NCBI RefSeq assembly: GCF_011008935.1
Contig: NZ_JAAIVJ010000009.1
Span: 62,001-126,000 of the forward strand
Length of the DNA: 64,000 nt
Direction of reading: 5' to 3'
Source of the DNA: Tabrizicola oligotrophica
GTDB taxonomy: Bacteria > Pseudomonadota > Alphaproteobacteria > Rhodobacterales > Rhodobacteraceae
The notes beneath the pieces were generated by a model that saw only the letters and a program-made list of their open reading frames with translations, was not told where the DNA came from and did no database searches. The translations under genes were made by a program, and so were the position numbers. Positions 25,512-32,253 of this stretch are shown piece by piece. Each line of letters starts with the position of its first letter. Positions within the stretch are counted from its first letter, which is position 1.

Positions 25512-26224
25512 GCGCGCCGGGTTTCCGGCGGCTTTGGGACCGCGCCCCCTTCACGGTGGAGTTTCTGGACGGGACAGGGGGCGATCTGGTGATCGCTTTT
25601 GCCTCGATCGGCCATGACCCGAGCCGGCCGCCCTCGCCCGAGTTTGTCGCCACCGCGACCGGGCGCGGCACGACGGCCTATCCCCGCCGCGCGCTCTTTG
25701 TGCAGGACGCGGGCCGTGGCTGGGCGAGCGACCCCGGCTTTGCCCCCGCCCTTCTGGCCGCCGTCGGCGCCGTGCGGGCCATGGCCCCTGTCGCGCGCAT
25801 TGCCTGCCTCGGCCTGTCGATGGGCGGCTTTGCCGCGCTGGCCGCGATGCAGGTGCTGCCGGTCGAAGTGACGCTCGCCTTCGGTCCGCAGCGCCGGGTT
25901 CTGGGCCGGGGGCCGGACCGCTGGTCGGGCTGGACGGGGCGGATTTCTGCGACCCCCTACCCCGTCGCCCCCCTGCCCGGGCCGGGTCAGGGCTGGGCCT
26001 GCGTCTTTCACGGGCTGGTCGATGACGGGGCCGAGGCGATGGCCTTTGCGCTGCAACCCGGGACCGATCATTTCCTGTTTGCCGGCCAAGGCCATTCCGA
26101 CCTCGTGCCGCATCTGAAGGCGCGTGGCGTGCTGGCGGGGCTGATGGAGGCTGCCCTTGCCGGCGACCGGCGACGGCTGATCCGCATCGCGGGATCGGCG
26201 GGCGGTGTGCGGCGCAAGGCATGA
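25508..26224 (+). CDS. Alpha/beta hydrolase-like protein
   Basis: 238 residues starting at GTG 25508 within the glycosyltransferase stop region (GTGA overlap). The nucleophile elbow is GLSMGGFAAL, with a Ser in the usual position. The late GTDHFLFAGQGHSDLV could supply the catalytic Asp and His. The substrate is unknown. Tight coupling with the glycosyltransferase suggests a common surface-glycan or glycoconjugate task, which is inference. Confidence 0.75.
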   Translation: MSAPGFRRLWDRAPFTVEFLDGTGGDLVIAFASIGHDPSRPPSPEFVATATGRGTTAYPRRALFVQDAGRGWASDPGFAPALLAAVGAVRAMAPVARIACLGLSMGGFAALAAMQVLPVEVTLAFGPQRRVLGRGPDRWSGWTGRISATPYPVAPLPGPGQGWACVFHGLVDDGAEAMAFALQPGTDHFLFAGQGHSDLVPHLKARGVLAGLMEAALAGDRRRLIRIAGSAGGVRRKA

Positions 26225-26236
26225 TCGCAATACAAA

Positions 26237-26268
26237 GGCGCGGCAGGTTGCCCTGCCGCGCCCTTTTT
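26237..26268. terminator. Bidirectional terminator, hydrolase gene and rplY
   Basis: GGCGCGGCAGG (26237-26247) and CCTGCCGCGCC (26252-26262) form an 11-bp perfect stem with a TTGC loop. The plus strand continues with CTTTTTCG, the minus strand with TTTGTATT, so it can serve both converging genes. Confidence 0.88.
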
Positions 26269-26285
26269 CGCCCGAAGGCGAGTGA

Positions 26286-26876
26286 TTACTCGGCCGAAGC
26301 GGCCAGACCCGAGGGGGCGGCAATGTTCGCCACGGCGAAATTGCGTGCCACGGTCGGCTTGGCGCCGGCGGGCAGTTCGATTTCGTTGATGTGGATCACA
26401 TCGCCGATCTGCTTGCCGGTCAGGTCCACGGTGATGTGGTCCGGAATGTCACCGGCGGTGACTTCCAGTTCCACTTCGTGACGCACGACAGTCAGGGTGC
26501 CGCCGCGCTTCAGGCCCGGCGAGGCCTCGTGGTTGATGAAGTCGACGTGGATGAAGAGTTCGATCTTCGATTCGTCATGGATGCGCATGAAATCGACGTG
26601 GGTCGGCAGGTCCTTGACCACATCGCGCTGCACGCCGCGGCAGATCACATGCACGTCGGGCTGGCCTTCAACCTTGAGGTTGAACAGCGACTGCAGGAAC
26701 CGGCCCTGCTTCAGGCGCTTCAAGAGGTAGTTGTAGTTGATGTTCAGAGCGACCGGCTCCTTGCCGTCGCCATAAACGATACCGGGTACGTTGCCCTCAC
26801 GACGAGCTTGACGAGCGGCCCCCTTGCCTGTCCCCGTCCGTACCGCGGCGCTGAAATCTTGTGCTTCACGAGCCAT
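26286..26876 (-). CDS. rplY: 50S ribosomal protein L25/Ctc
   Basis: 196 residues: the long (Ctc/TL5) form of L25, which binds 5S rRNA. The N-terminal L25 domain ([20 protein letters not shown]) is followed by the C-terminal beta domain ([20 protein letters not shown]). ATG 26876 follows GGAGAAG; the longer frame adds a non-conserved leader. It is convergent with the alpha/beta hydrolase gene and ends in a shared terminator. Confidence 0.96.
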   Translation of the reverse strand: MAREAQDFSAAVRTGTGKGAARQARREGNVPGIVYGDGKEPVALNINYNYLLKRLKQGRFLQSLFNLKVEGQPDVHVICRGVQRDVVKDLPTHVDFMRIHDESKIELFIHVDFINHEASPGLKRGGTLTVVRHEVELEVTAGDIPDHITVDLTGKQIGDVIHINEIELPAGAKPTVARNFAVANIAAPSGLAASAE

Positions 26877-27062
26877 GGTTCTTCTCCTAAATAAGTCCGC
26901 CATCCTCCAAGGGTGCATGGCGCGACCGGGGGCCTATAGCGGGGAATCGGTCAAAGGGAAAGCAGGAATTTCGCCCGGGAGCGACAAAGCCCGTGTCGGC
27001 GGGAAGATAGCCGCGGCCGTGCGCCAAGGCTAGCAGTGGCGTCTGATCGGTCCGAGATTTCC

Positions 27063-28205
27063 ATGTCCTTCCTTGCCCTCCTGTCGATTTCACGCCCCGC
27101 GGTGGCGGCCTTTGCCGCAATGGGCATCCTGTGGGGCACCTTCGCCGCCGCCCTGCCCGACCTCAAAGCCATGCTCGGGGTGGACGAGGCGCAGATGGGC
27201 CTCCTGATGTTCCTGACCCCGGTGGCCGCCGTTTCGGCCATGTTGATCGCACCTGCGGCAGGCGTGGCCTTTGGCCGGGTGGCCCTGCCGGTCGCAGCGG
27301 CGCTGATGTGCTTCGGTTTCGCCCTGCCGGGACAGGCGGCGGAAATCTGGATGTTTCCCATCGCCATGATGGCAGCCGGATTCGGCACCGGGCTGACCGA
27401 TGTGCTGATGAACGCCCGCGTGGCGGCGATGGAAAGCCAGCGCGGGCTGCATCTGATGAACCTGTGCCATGCCGCCTATTCCTTCGGCTATGCCGGCGGC
27501 TCGCTGCTGACCGGAGTGTTGCGGCAGGCGGAATGGTCGCCCGGCTGGGTGCTGGGCAGCATGGCTGTGCTGGCCGCGCTCCTGTGCCTGCTGACGCTGG
27601 AAGAGGACGGCCGCATCGACGGCCTCGCCCGCCCGCCCAAGGGCACGAGCGCGGGCCTCGGGCTGGTGCCGATGTTCGGCGGGGCGATGGTATTCATCGC
27701 CTTCCTGACCGAAAACGCCGCCGAGAACTGGTCGGCGCTGCATATCGAGCAGACCCTTGGCGGCTCGCCCTCGCATGGGGCGCTGGGGCCGGCGACGCTG
27801 GCGCTGACCATGGGAATCGCCCGGCTGGTCGGTCAGGGCGTGGCGGGCCGGATCAATCCGATCCGGCTGCTGACCGCCGGGGCGGCGATTTCGGCCACCG
27901 GGGCGCTCTGTGTCGGCGGCGCGGTGTCGCCCGCCATGGCCTATGCCGGCTTCGTCATCATGGGCATCGGCTCGTCAGTGATCGCGCCGACGACCTTTTC
28001 GCTGGTCGGTGCCCGCGCCGCGCCCGAGGCCCGCGCCCGCGCGGTGGCCCGCGCCACGCTTCTGGGCTATTTCGGCTATTTCATCGGCCCGCCGGGCTTT
28101 GGCTTTGTCGCCGGAACCCTTGGCCTGCGCTTTGCCTTCGTCTTCGCCGCCGCCGCGCTGATCCTTGTGCCGCTGCTTGCCCGCCTCTTGGTGCGCCGCG
28201 GCTGA
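27063..28205 (+). CDS. MFS transporter
   Basis: 380-residue major facilitator with about 12 hydrophobic segments. The loop between segments 2 and 3 reads AAGVAFGRVALP. Features such as LMNARVAAMESQRG and MNLCHAAYSFGYAGGSLL are typical of the YbjJ/fucose-permease-like group. The start is ambiguous: ATG 27063, chosen for the usual short N terminus, or GTG 27036. Substrate unknown. The next gene, a hydantoinase-family enzyme, lies 162 bp on and may be a metabolic partner. Confidence 0.85.
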   Translation: MSFLALLSISRPAVAAFAAMGILWGTFAAALPDLKAMLGVDEAQMGLLMFLTPVAAVSAMLIAPAAGVAFGRVALPVAAALMCFGFALPGQAAEIWMFPIAMMAAGFGTGLTDVLMNARVAAMESQRGLHLMNLCHAAYSFGYAGGSLLTGVLRQAEWSPGWVLGSMAVLAALLCLLTLEEDGRIDGLARPPKGTSAGLGLVPMFGGAMVFIAFLTENAAENWSALHIEQTLGGSPSHGALGPATLALTMGIARLVGQGVAGRINPIRLLTAGAAISATGALCVGGAVSPAMAYAGFVIMGIGSSVIAPTTFSLVGARAAPEARARAVARATLLGYFGYFIGPPGFGFVAGTLGLRFAFVFAAAALILVPLLARLLVRRG

Positions 28206-28295
28206 GCCTCGTCGTCGACGCTGTCGCTCCTCGGCGGTCTCGACGAGAAGCCGCAGGCGCACGAGGAGGAACGGGGTCGGGCGAACGACAGAAAA

Positions 28296-28354
28296 TGTCG
28301 CGCGCGGGGGTGATCTTTCGCCCGCCACAGGCTATCCCGGCCCCGCGCGCGACA
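28296..28354 (+). promoter_or_regulatory. Long leader hairpin abutting a Shine-Dalgarno site
   Basis: TGTCGCGCGCGGGG (28296-28309) is exactly complementary to CCCCGCGCGCGACA (28341-28354), giving a 14-bp perfect stem with a 31-nt loop. The stem ends next to GGAG at 28355-28358, the ribosome-binding site of the hydantoinase-family gene. It may be an operator or an RNA element controlling translation. Confidence 0.55.
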
Positions 28355-28367
28355 GGAGTTTGAACCC

Positions 28368-30368
28368 ATGGCCTATTTTCTCGGCGTTGACACCGGCGGC
28401 ACCTATACGGATGCCGTGATCGTGGACGAGGCCGCCGACCGGGTGATCGGCAAGGCCAAGTCCTTGACCACGCGCGAGGATCTGGCGCTGGGGATCGGCC
28501 GGGCGGTGGACGCCGCGCTGGCGGGGGCGCAGGTGGCGGCACGCGATGTCTCGCTGGTCTCGCTGTCCACCACGCTGGCCACCAATGCGCTGGTCGAAGG
28601 TCAGGGCGGGCGCGTGGCGCTGGTCTTCATCGGCTTTGACGGCGGCGATCTGGAACGCGGCGGGCTGACCGAGGCGCTGAAGGGCGATCCGGTGATCCTT
28701 CTGGACGGTGGTCACAGCCATGCCGGGACCGAAGCCGCCGCCTTTGATGCCGCCGGGCTGGAGGCGCAGCTGGTCGAACTGGCCGACAGCGTCATGGGCT
28801 TTGCCGTCGCCGCCCGCTTTGCCACCCGCAACCCCGCCCATGAGGTCGCCGCGCGCGAGGTGATCCGCCGCGTCACCGGCCGGCCCGTGACCTGCTCGCA
28901 CGAGCTGTCCGCCAACCTGAACGGCCCGAAGCGGGCGCTGACCGCCGTGCTGAACGCCCGGCTGATCGGCATGATCGACCGGCTGGTCGCGGCCTGCGAG
29001 CGCCACCTGCTTGCCGTCGGCATCGACGCGCCCCTGATGGTGGTGCGCGGCGACGGCGCGCTGATCTCGGCGGCCATGGTGCGCGAGCGGCCGATCGAGA
29101 CGATTCTCTCCGGCCCCGCCGCCTCGATCGTCGGCGCGCGCTGGCTGACCGGCGCGGCGGATGCGCTGGTCTCCGACATCGGCGGCACGACGACCGATGT
29201 GGCGCTGCTGAAGGACGGCCTGCCCGAGATCGACCCGGCCGGCGCCCGCGTCGGCGGCTTCCGCACCATGGTCGAGGCAGTGGCGATGCGCACCACCGGG
29301 CTGGGTGGCGACAGCGAGGTGCATCTGAAGACCGAAGGGCTGCAGGGCGGGCTGCGCCTTGGTCCGCGCCGGCTGATGCCGGTGTCGCTGCTGGCGGAGA
29401 CCGAGGGCGAGATGGTGCATGCCGCGCTGGACCGGGCGCTGTCGACCGAGACGGCGGGCGAGTTCGATGGCCGTTTCGTGGTGCCGATGGGGGGCAATGC
29501 CGGCGGGCTGAATGCCCGCGAGGCCGCCGTGCTGGCCCGCATCACCCGGCCCATGCCGCTGGCCGCAGCGCTGACCAGCCGCATCGAGGTCGCGGCGCTG
29601 GAACGCCTTGTCGCCCGCGGGCTGGTCATGCTTTCGGGCGTGACGCCGTCGGATGCCAGCCATGCGCTCGACCGGCTGGACAGCTGGAACAAACCCGCCG
29701 CCGTCAAGGCGCTGACGCTGCTCGCGCGCCGCCGCAATGGCGCGGGCGAGCGCTTTGCCAAGGGGCCGGAGGTGCTGGCACAGGCGATCATCGACCAGCT
29801 CACGGCGCAGACCGTGGACTGCCTGCTGGAAGCCGCCTTTGACGAGGACACCGCCTTCGAAGGTCAGGACAGCGACGCCCTGGCCCGGCATCCGCTGGTG
29901 AAAGCCGGGCTGCGGGGCCATCGCGGCATCGTGGAACTCAACGCCCGCCTCGGCGTGCCGGTGATCGGGCTCGGCGCCTCGGCCCCCTCCTATTACGGCG
30001 CGGTGGGCGCGGTTCTGGGCTGCGAGATGATCCTGCCGGAACATGCCGGGGTCGCCAATGCCATCGGCGCGGTGGTGGGACAGGTCAGCCAGAAGGTGAC
30101 CGCCATTGTCACCTCGCCCGCCGAAGGCCGCTTTGTCGCCCATCTGCCGGGCGGCCTTGAGAATTTCGCCAGCGCCACCGCCGCGCTGGATGCGCTGGAG
30201 GCCGCGCTGCGGATCGAGGCCGAGACCCGCGCCCGTAGCGCCGGCGCCGAAGATCTGCGCCTGACTGCGACGCGCGACCTGCGCGAGGTCGACATCGAAG
30301 GCCGCAAGATGTTCGTCGAGGCCTCGGTCTCGGTCACCGCCGCAGGCCGCCCCCGCGTCGCCCACTGA
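28368..30368 (+). CDS. Hydantoinase/oxoprolinase family protein (HyuA-like)
   Basis: 666-residue ATP-dependent ring-opening amidohydrolase of the HyuA/5-oxoprolinase A family, with an actin-like fold. The N-terminal phosphate loop is GVDTGGTYTDAVIVD (about 5-19), STTLATNALVEG is typical, and the second loop is SDIGGTTTDVALL. The substrate could be a hydantoin, 5-oxoproline or a related cyclic amide. The usual HyuB partner is absent, so it may act alone. The upstream MFS gene could be its transporter. Confidence 0.88.
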   Translation: MAYFLGVDTGGTYTDAVIVDEAADRVIGKAKSLTTREDLALGIGRAVDAALAGAQVAARDVSLVSLSTTLATNALVEGQGGRVALVFIGFDGGDLERGGLTEALKGDPVILLDGGHSHAGTEAAAFDAAGLEAQLVELADSVMGFAVAARFATRNPAHEVAAREVIRRVTGRPVTCSHELSANLNGPKRALTAVLNARLIGMIDRLVAACERHLLAVGIDAPLMVVRGDGALISAAMVRERPIETILSGPAASIVGARWLTGAADALVSDIGGTTTDVALLKDGLPEIDPAGARVGGFRTMVEAVAMRTTGLGGDSEVHLKTEGLQGGLRLGPRRLMPVSLLAETEGEMVHAALDRALSTETAGEFDGRFVVPMGGNAGGLNAREAAVLARITRPMPLAAALTSRIEVAALERLVARGLVMLSGVTPSDASHALDRLDSWNKPAAVKALTLLARRRNGAGERFAKGPEVLAQAIIDQLTAQTVDCLLEAAFDEDTAFEGQDSDALARHPLVKAGLRGHRGIVELNARLGVPVIGLGASAPSYYGAVGAVLGCEMILPEHAGVANAIGAVVGQVSQKVTAIVTSPAEGRFVAHLPGGLENFASATAALDALEAALRIEAETRARSAGAEDLRLTATRDLREVDIEGRKMFVEASVSVTAAGRPRVAH

Positions 30369-30375
30369 CACGGGC

Positions 30376-30440
30376 CGATTTCTTGCCAGAAATCGAACCG
30401 GAAAATTGCAATTTTCCGGTTCGGAGTTTTGCAAAACTCC
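30376..30440. repeat. Three consecutive palindromes downstream of the HyuA-like gene
   Basis: A hairpin CGATTTCT-TGCC-AGAAATCG (30376-30395) is followed by a perfect 30-nt palindrome (30394-30423, centre AATTGCAATT) and a perfect 18-nt palindrome GGAGTTTTGCAAAACTCC (30423-30440). Neighbouring units share one or two bases. The rest of the 205-bp gap before tRNA-Met shows only that gene's promoter. Confidence 0.85.
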
Positions 30441-30534
30441 GGGGTCGCGGCAGGTCTGCAGCGCTGGTTGCCTGCGGCCAACCCCCGGGCATGGGCCGGC
30501 TTCGCAAATCCGCGCCGGCCTTGCCTTTTTCCTC

Positions 30535-30562
30535 TTGACGCCCCCCGCGCCTCGTCTTATCC
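30535..30562 (+). promoter_or_regulatory. Probable tRNA-Met promoter
   Basis: TTGACG (30535-30540), a 16-bp spacer and TTATCC (30557-30562) place the start about six bases before the tRNA. Confidence 0.6.
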
Positions 30563-30573
30563 CCCGCGCCAGT

Positions 30574-30650
30574 GGCTGGGTAGCTCAGTTGGTTAGAGCA
30601 CGTGACTCATAATCACGGGGTCGGGAGTTCAAGTCTCCCCCCCGCCACCA
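30574..30650 (+). tRNA. tRNA-Met (CAT), elongator type
   Basis: 77-nt cloverleaf with encoded CCA. D arm GCTC/GAGC, anticodon stem CGTGA/TCACG, loop CTCATAA with CAT at 30608-30610, T arm GGGAG-TTCAAGT-CTCCC. The anticodon stem lacks the three G:C pairs of initiator tRNA, and base 1 is paired, so it is not fMet; a lysidine-modified Ile tRNA is less likely but not excluded. The acceptor stem GGCTGGG/CCCCGCC has one mismatch: T at 30577 against C at 30643. Confidence 0.93.
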
Positions 30651-30804
30651 AATCCCCCCAAGAGACATTGCGGACCACTGACACAAGCCGGCACTCGCGG
30701 CTTCAGAAGTCGCGGATGAGTGGCAACCGGACGGGTCGTTTGTGCAGGGCAGACGCGAAACAGGGCGATGCCCTCCTCCGCGCCTTGTCCTGTAGTCGGA
30801 TCAA

Positions 30805-30820
30805 ACGCCGCGCGCGGCGT
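30805..30820 (-). terminator. Weak terminator-like palindrome after ric
   Basis: ACGCCGCGCGCGGCGT is a perfect 16-nt palindrome overlapping the last base of the ric stop, followed on the minus strand by TTGATC. The loop-less symmetry makes it an uncertain terminator. The remaining 150 bases up to the tRNA gene hold nothing I recognise. Confidence 0.35.
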
Positions 30821-31500
30821 CAGGCCGGCTGAAACCGGGCAAACAGCACATTGTCTTCCAGCGCGACATGCGCGGCAAGATCGGTGGCGAACTTGTCGAG
30901 CCCGGTGTAAAGCGCGGTCCAGCTGCGGCAGGCGCCTTCGGGCAGGGTCAGGTCGCGGGTGATGCGGCGCACATTGCCCAGAAGCTGATCCACCTCGTCA
31001 TGCTCGCTGCGCATCGCGGCGATCGGATGGGCGATCATCGGATGGCCCCCGGCCCGCATCATCGGGAACAGCACCTGTTCTTCCTTCTGCATGTGGCTGT
31101 CCAGCCCCGAGGCCAGCGCCACCAGCGCCTCGGTCAGGCCAAGGGGGGCCTCGTCATGGTCGCCATGCACGGTTTCCACCTTTTGCGCCAGCGGGATCAG
31201 CCAGTCCAGCTCCTCGCGGTGGATGTCGTGAAAGCGGATCAGGATATGGTCGATCAGCGCGTCGGTTTCGGCGGGCGGCTGGTGCGCCGCGCGGGCCAGC
31301 AGCGTCTGAAGCTCGGTCATCACCGCGCCAAGGTCGCGCGCCTGATGGGCGCAGGCGGTGGCCAGCGATTCCCCGCCGCCACAGCAAAAGCCGATGCCCG
31401 CGCGGCGGAAGACTTCGGTCGAGCCGGGCAGCCTTTCGGCAATCTCGCCTACGGTGGTGTCGGGGGTCAGGGTCCATCCAGTCATGTCATGCACTTTCAT
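30820..31500 (-). CDS. ric: Iron-sulfur cluster repair di-iron protein (RIC/YtfE/DnrN)
   Basis: 226-residue cytoplasmic di-iron protein that repairs Fe-S clusters damaged by nitric oxide or oxidants. The N-terminal ScdA-type domain has VGEIAERLPGSTEVFRRAGIGFCCGGG. The hemerythrin-like part carries the metal ligands in FHDIHREEL, SHMQKEEQVLFP, SEHDEVDQLL and HVALEDNVLF. It overlaps the end of ubiX by 14 bp if ATG 31500 is used, or follows it at once from ATG 31485. It is the last gene of the ubiD-ubiX unit, under the FNR-type site at 33791, so an anaerobic or nitrosative role is likely. Confidence 0.92.
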   Translation of the reverse strand: MKVHDMTGWTLTPDTTVGEIAERLPGSTEVFRRAGIGFCCGGGESLATACAHQARDLGAVMTELQTLLARAAHQPPAETDALIDHILIRFHDIHREELDWLIPLAQKVETVHGDHDEAPLGLTEALVALASGLDSHMQKEEQVLFPMMRAGGHPMIAHPIAAMRSEHDEVDQLLGNVRRITRDLTLPEGACRSWTALYTGLDKFATDLAAHVALEDNVLFARFQPA

Positions 31501-32062
31501 CAGGGGTCCAGGGGGTGGCGGCGGGTGCGGCCAGCCGCAGCAGATCGACTGCCCGGGCGGCGATCTGGGCAGTCACGGCGGCAAGGCTATCGGGGCGCAG
31601 GTAAAAGGCCGGAACCGGGGGCAGGATCACCGCCCCCATCTCGGTCGCGGCGGTCATGTTGCGCAGATGTGCCAGCGTCAGCGGGGCTTCGCGCGCCAGC
31701 AGCACCAGCGGGCGACGCTCTTTCAGCTGCACGCTGGCCGCGCGGGTCAGCAGGCTGTCGTCCAGCCCATGCGCGATGGCCGCAAGGCTGCGCATCGAAC
31801 AGGGCGCGACGATCATGCCGGCGACGGGGCTGGAGCCCGAGGCGATGGACGCCCCGAGGTTGCGGACATCGTGAATGCGGGTTGCAAGGCTGCAGAGCCG
31901 GGCCTTGGCGTCGGGGCCGATTTCCTCGGCCAGCGTGCGCTCGGCCATGGGCGAGATCACCAGATCCACCTCTGCCGCCAAGCTGCGCAAGACCCGCGCG
32001 CAATCCAGCGCCAGGGCCGCCCCCGAGGCGCCCGAGACGCCCAGCACCACCCGCAGGCTCAT
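31487..32062 (-). CDS. ubiX: Flavin prenyltransferase
   Basis: 191 residues. UbiX joins dimethylallyl phosphate to FMN to make prenyl-FMN, the cofactor of UbiD decarboxylases. MSLRVVLGVSGASGAALALD is the flavin-binding N terminus, and GMIVAPCSMRSLAAIAHG is the second signature. The start at 32062 overlaps the stop of the small ORF upstream as ATGA. The gene lies in an operon with ubiD and ric, and shortened copies of its own 5' end lie just upstream. Confidence 0.93.
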   Translation of the reverse strand: MSLRVVLGVSGASGAALALDCARVLRSLAAEVDLVISPMAERTLAEEIGPDAKARLCSLATRIHDVRNLGASIASGSSPVAGMIVAPCSMRSLAAIAHGLDDSLLTRAASVQLKERRPLVLLAREAPLTLAHLRNMTAATEMGAVILPPVPAFYLRPDSLAAVTAQIAARAVDLLRLAAPAATPWTPDESA

Positions 32063-32253
32063 CTCGGCACCTCCACCAGCAACCTCGCCGCCCCGGCGTA
32101 ATCCAGCGCCAAGGCCAAACCCGCAGCCCCGGAGCCGCCCACGATCACCCGCCGGCTCATCCTGGCCGCTCCGCTGGCAACTCCGGCGCCCGAGCGCGAT
32201 CCGACGCCAAGGCGGAGGCATCCCCGCCCCTCAGGCACCACCCGCCCGGTCAT
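32059..32253 (-). pseudogene. 64-codon ORF built from two decayed copies of the ubiX 5' end
   Basis: This ORF exactly fills the space between ubiD and ubiX, overlapping each by an ATGA. Its second half starts MSRRVIVGGSGAAGLALALD and matches the UbiX N terminus in 15 of the first 22 residues; at DNA level about 78% of the first 65 bases agree. Its first half (from MTGRVV) is a more decayed copy aligning over the GCCTTGGCG to AGGATGAG stretch. It could be a relic of tandem duplication kept because it preserves translational coupling, or a small translated peptide. I see no independent function. Confidence 0.6.

Noticed and set aside
28332-30434. A 700-codon minus-strand frame opposite the HyuA-like gene
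   Set aside because: Long antisense frames are expected from high-GC codon use; the product is a low-complexity Gly/His/Arg-rich string without motifs.
32059-32160. The small ORF upstream of ubiX considered as a truncated FAD-dependent oxidoreductase (VIVGGSGAAGLALA resembles a dinucleotide loop)
   Set aside because: The DNA-level match to the ubiX 5' end and the tandem layout explain it better.
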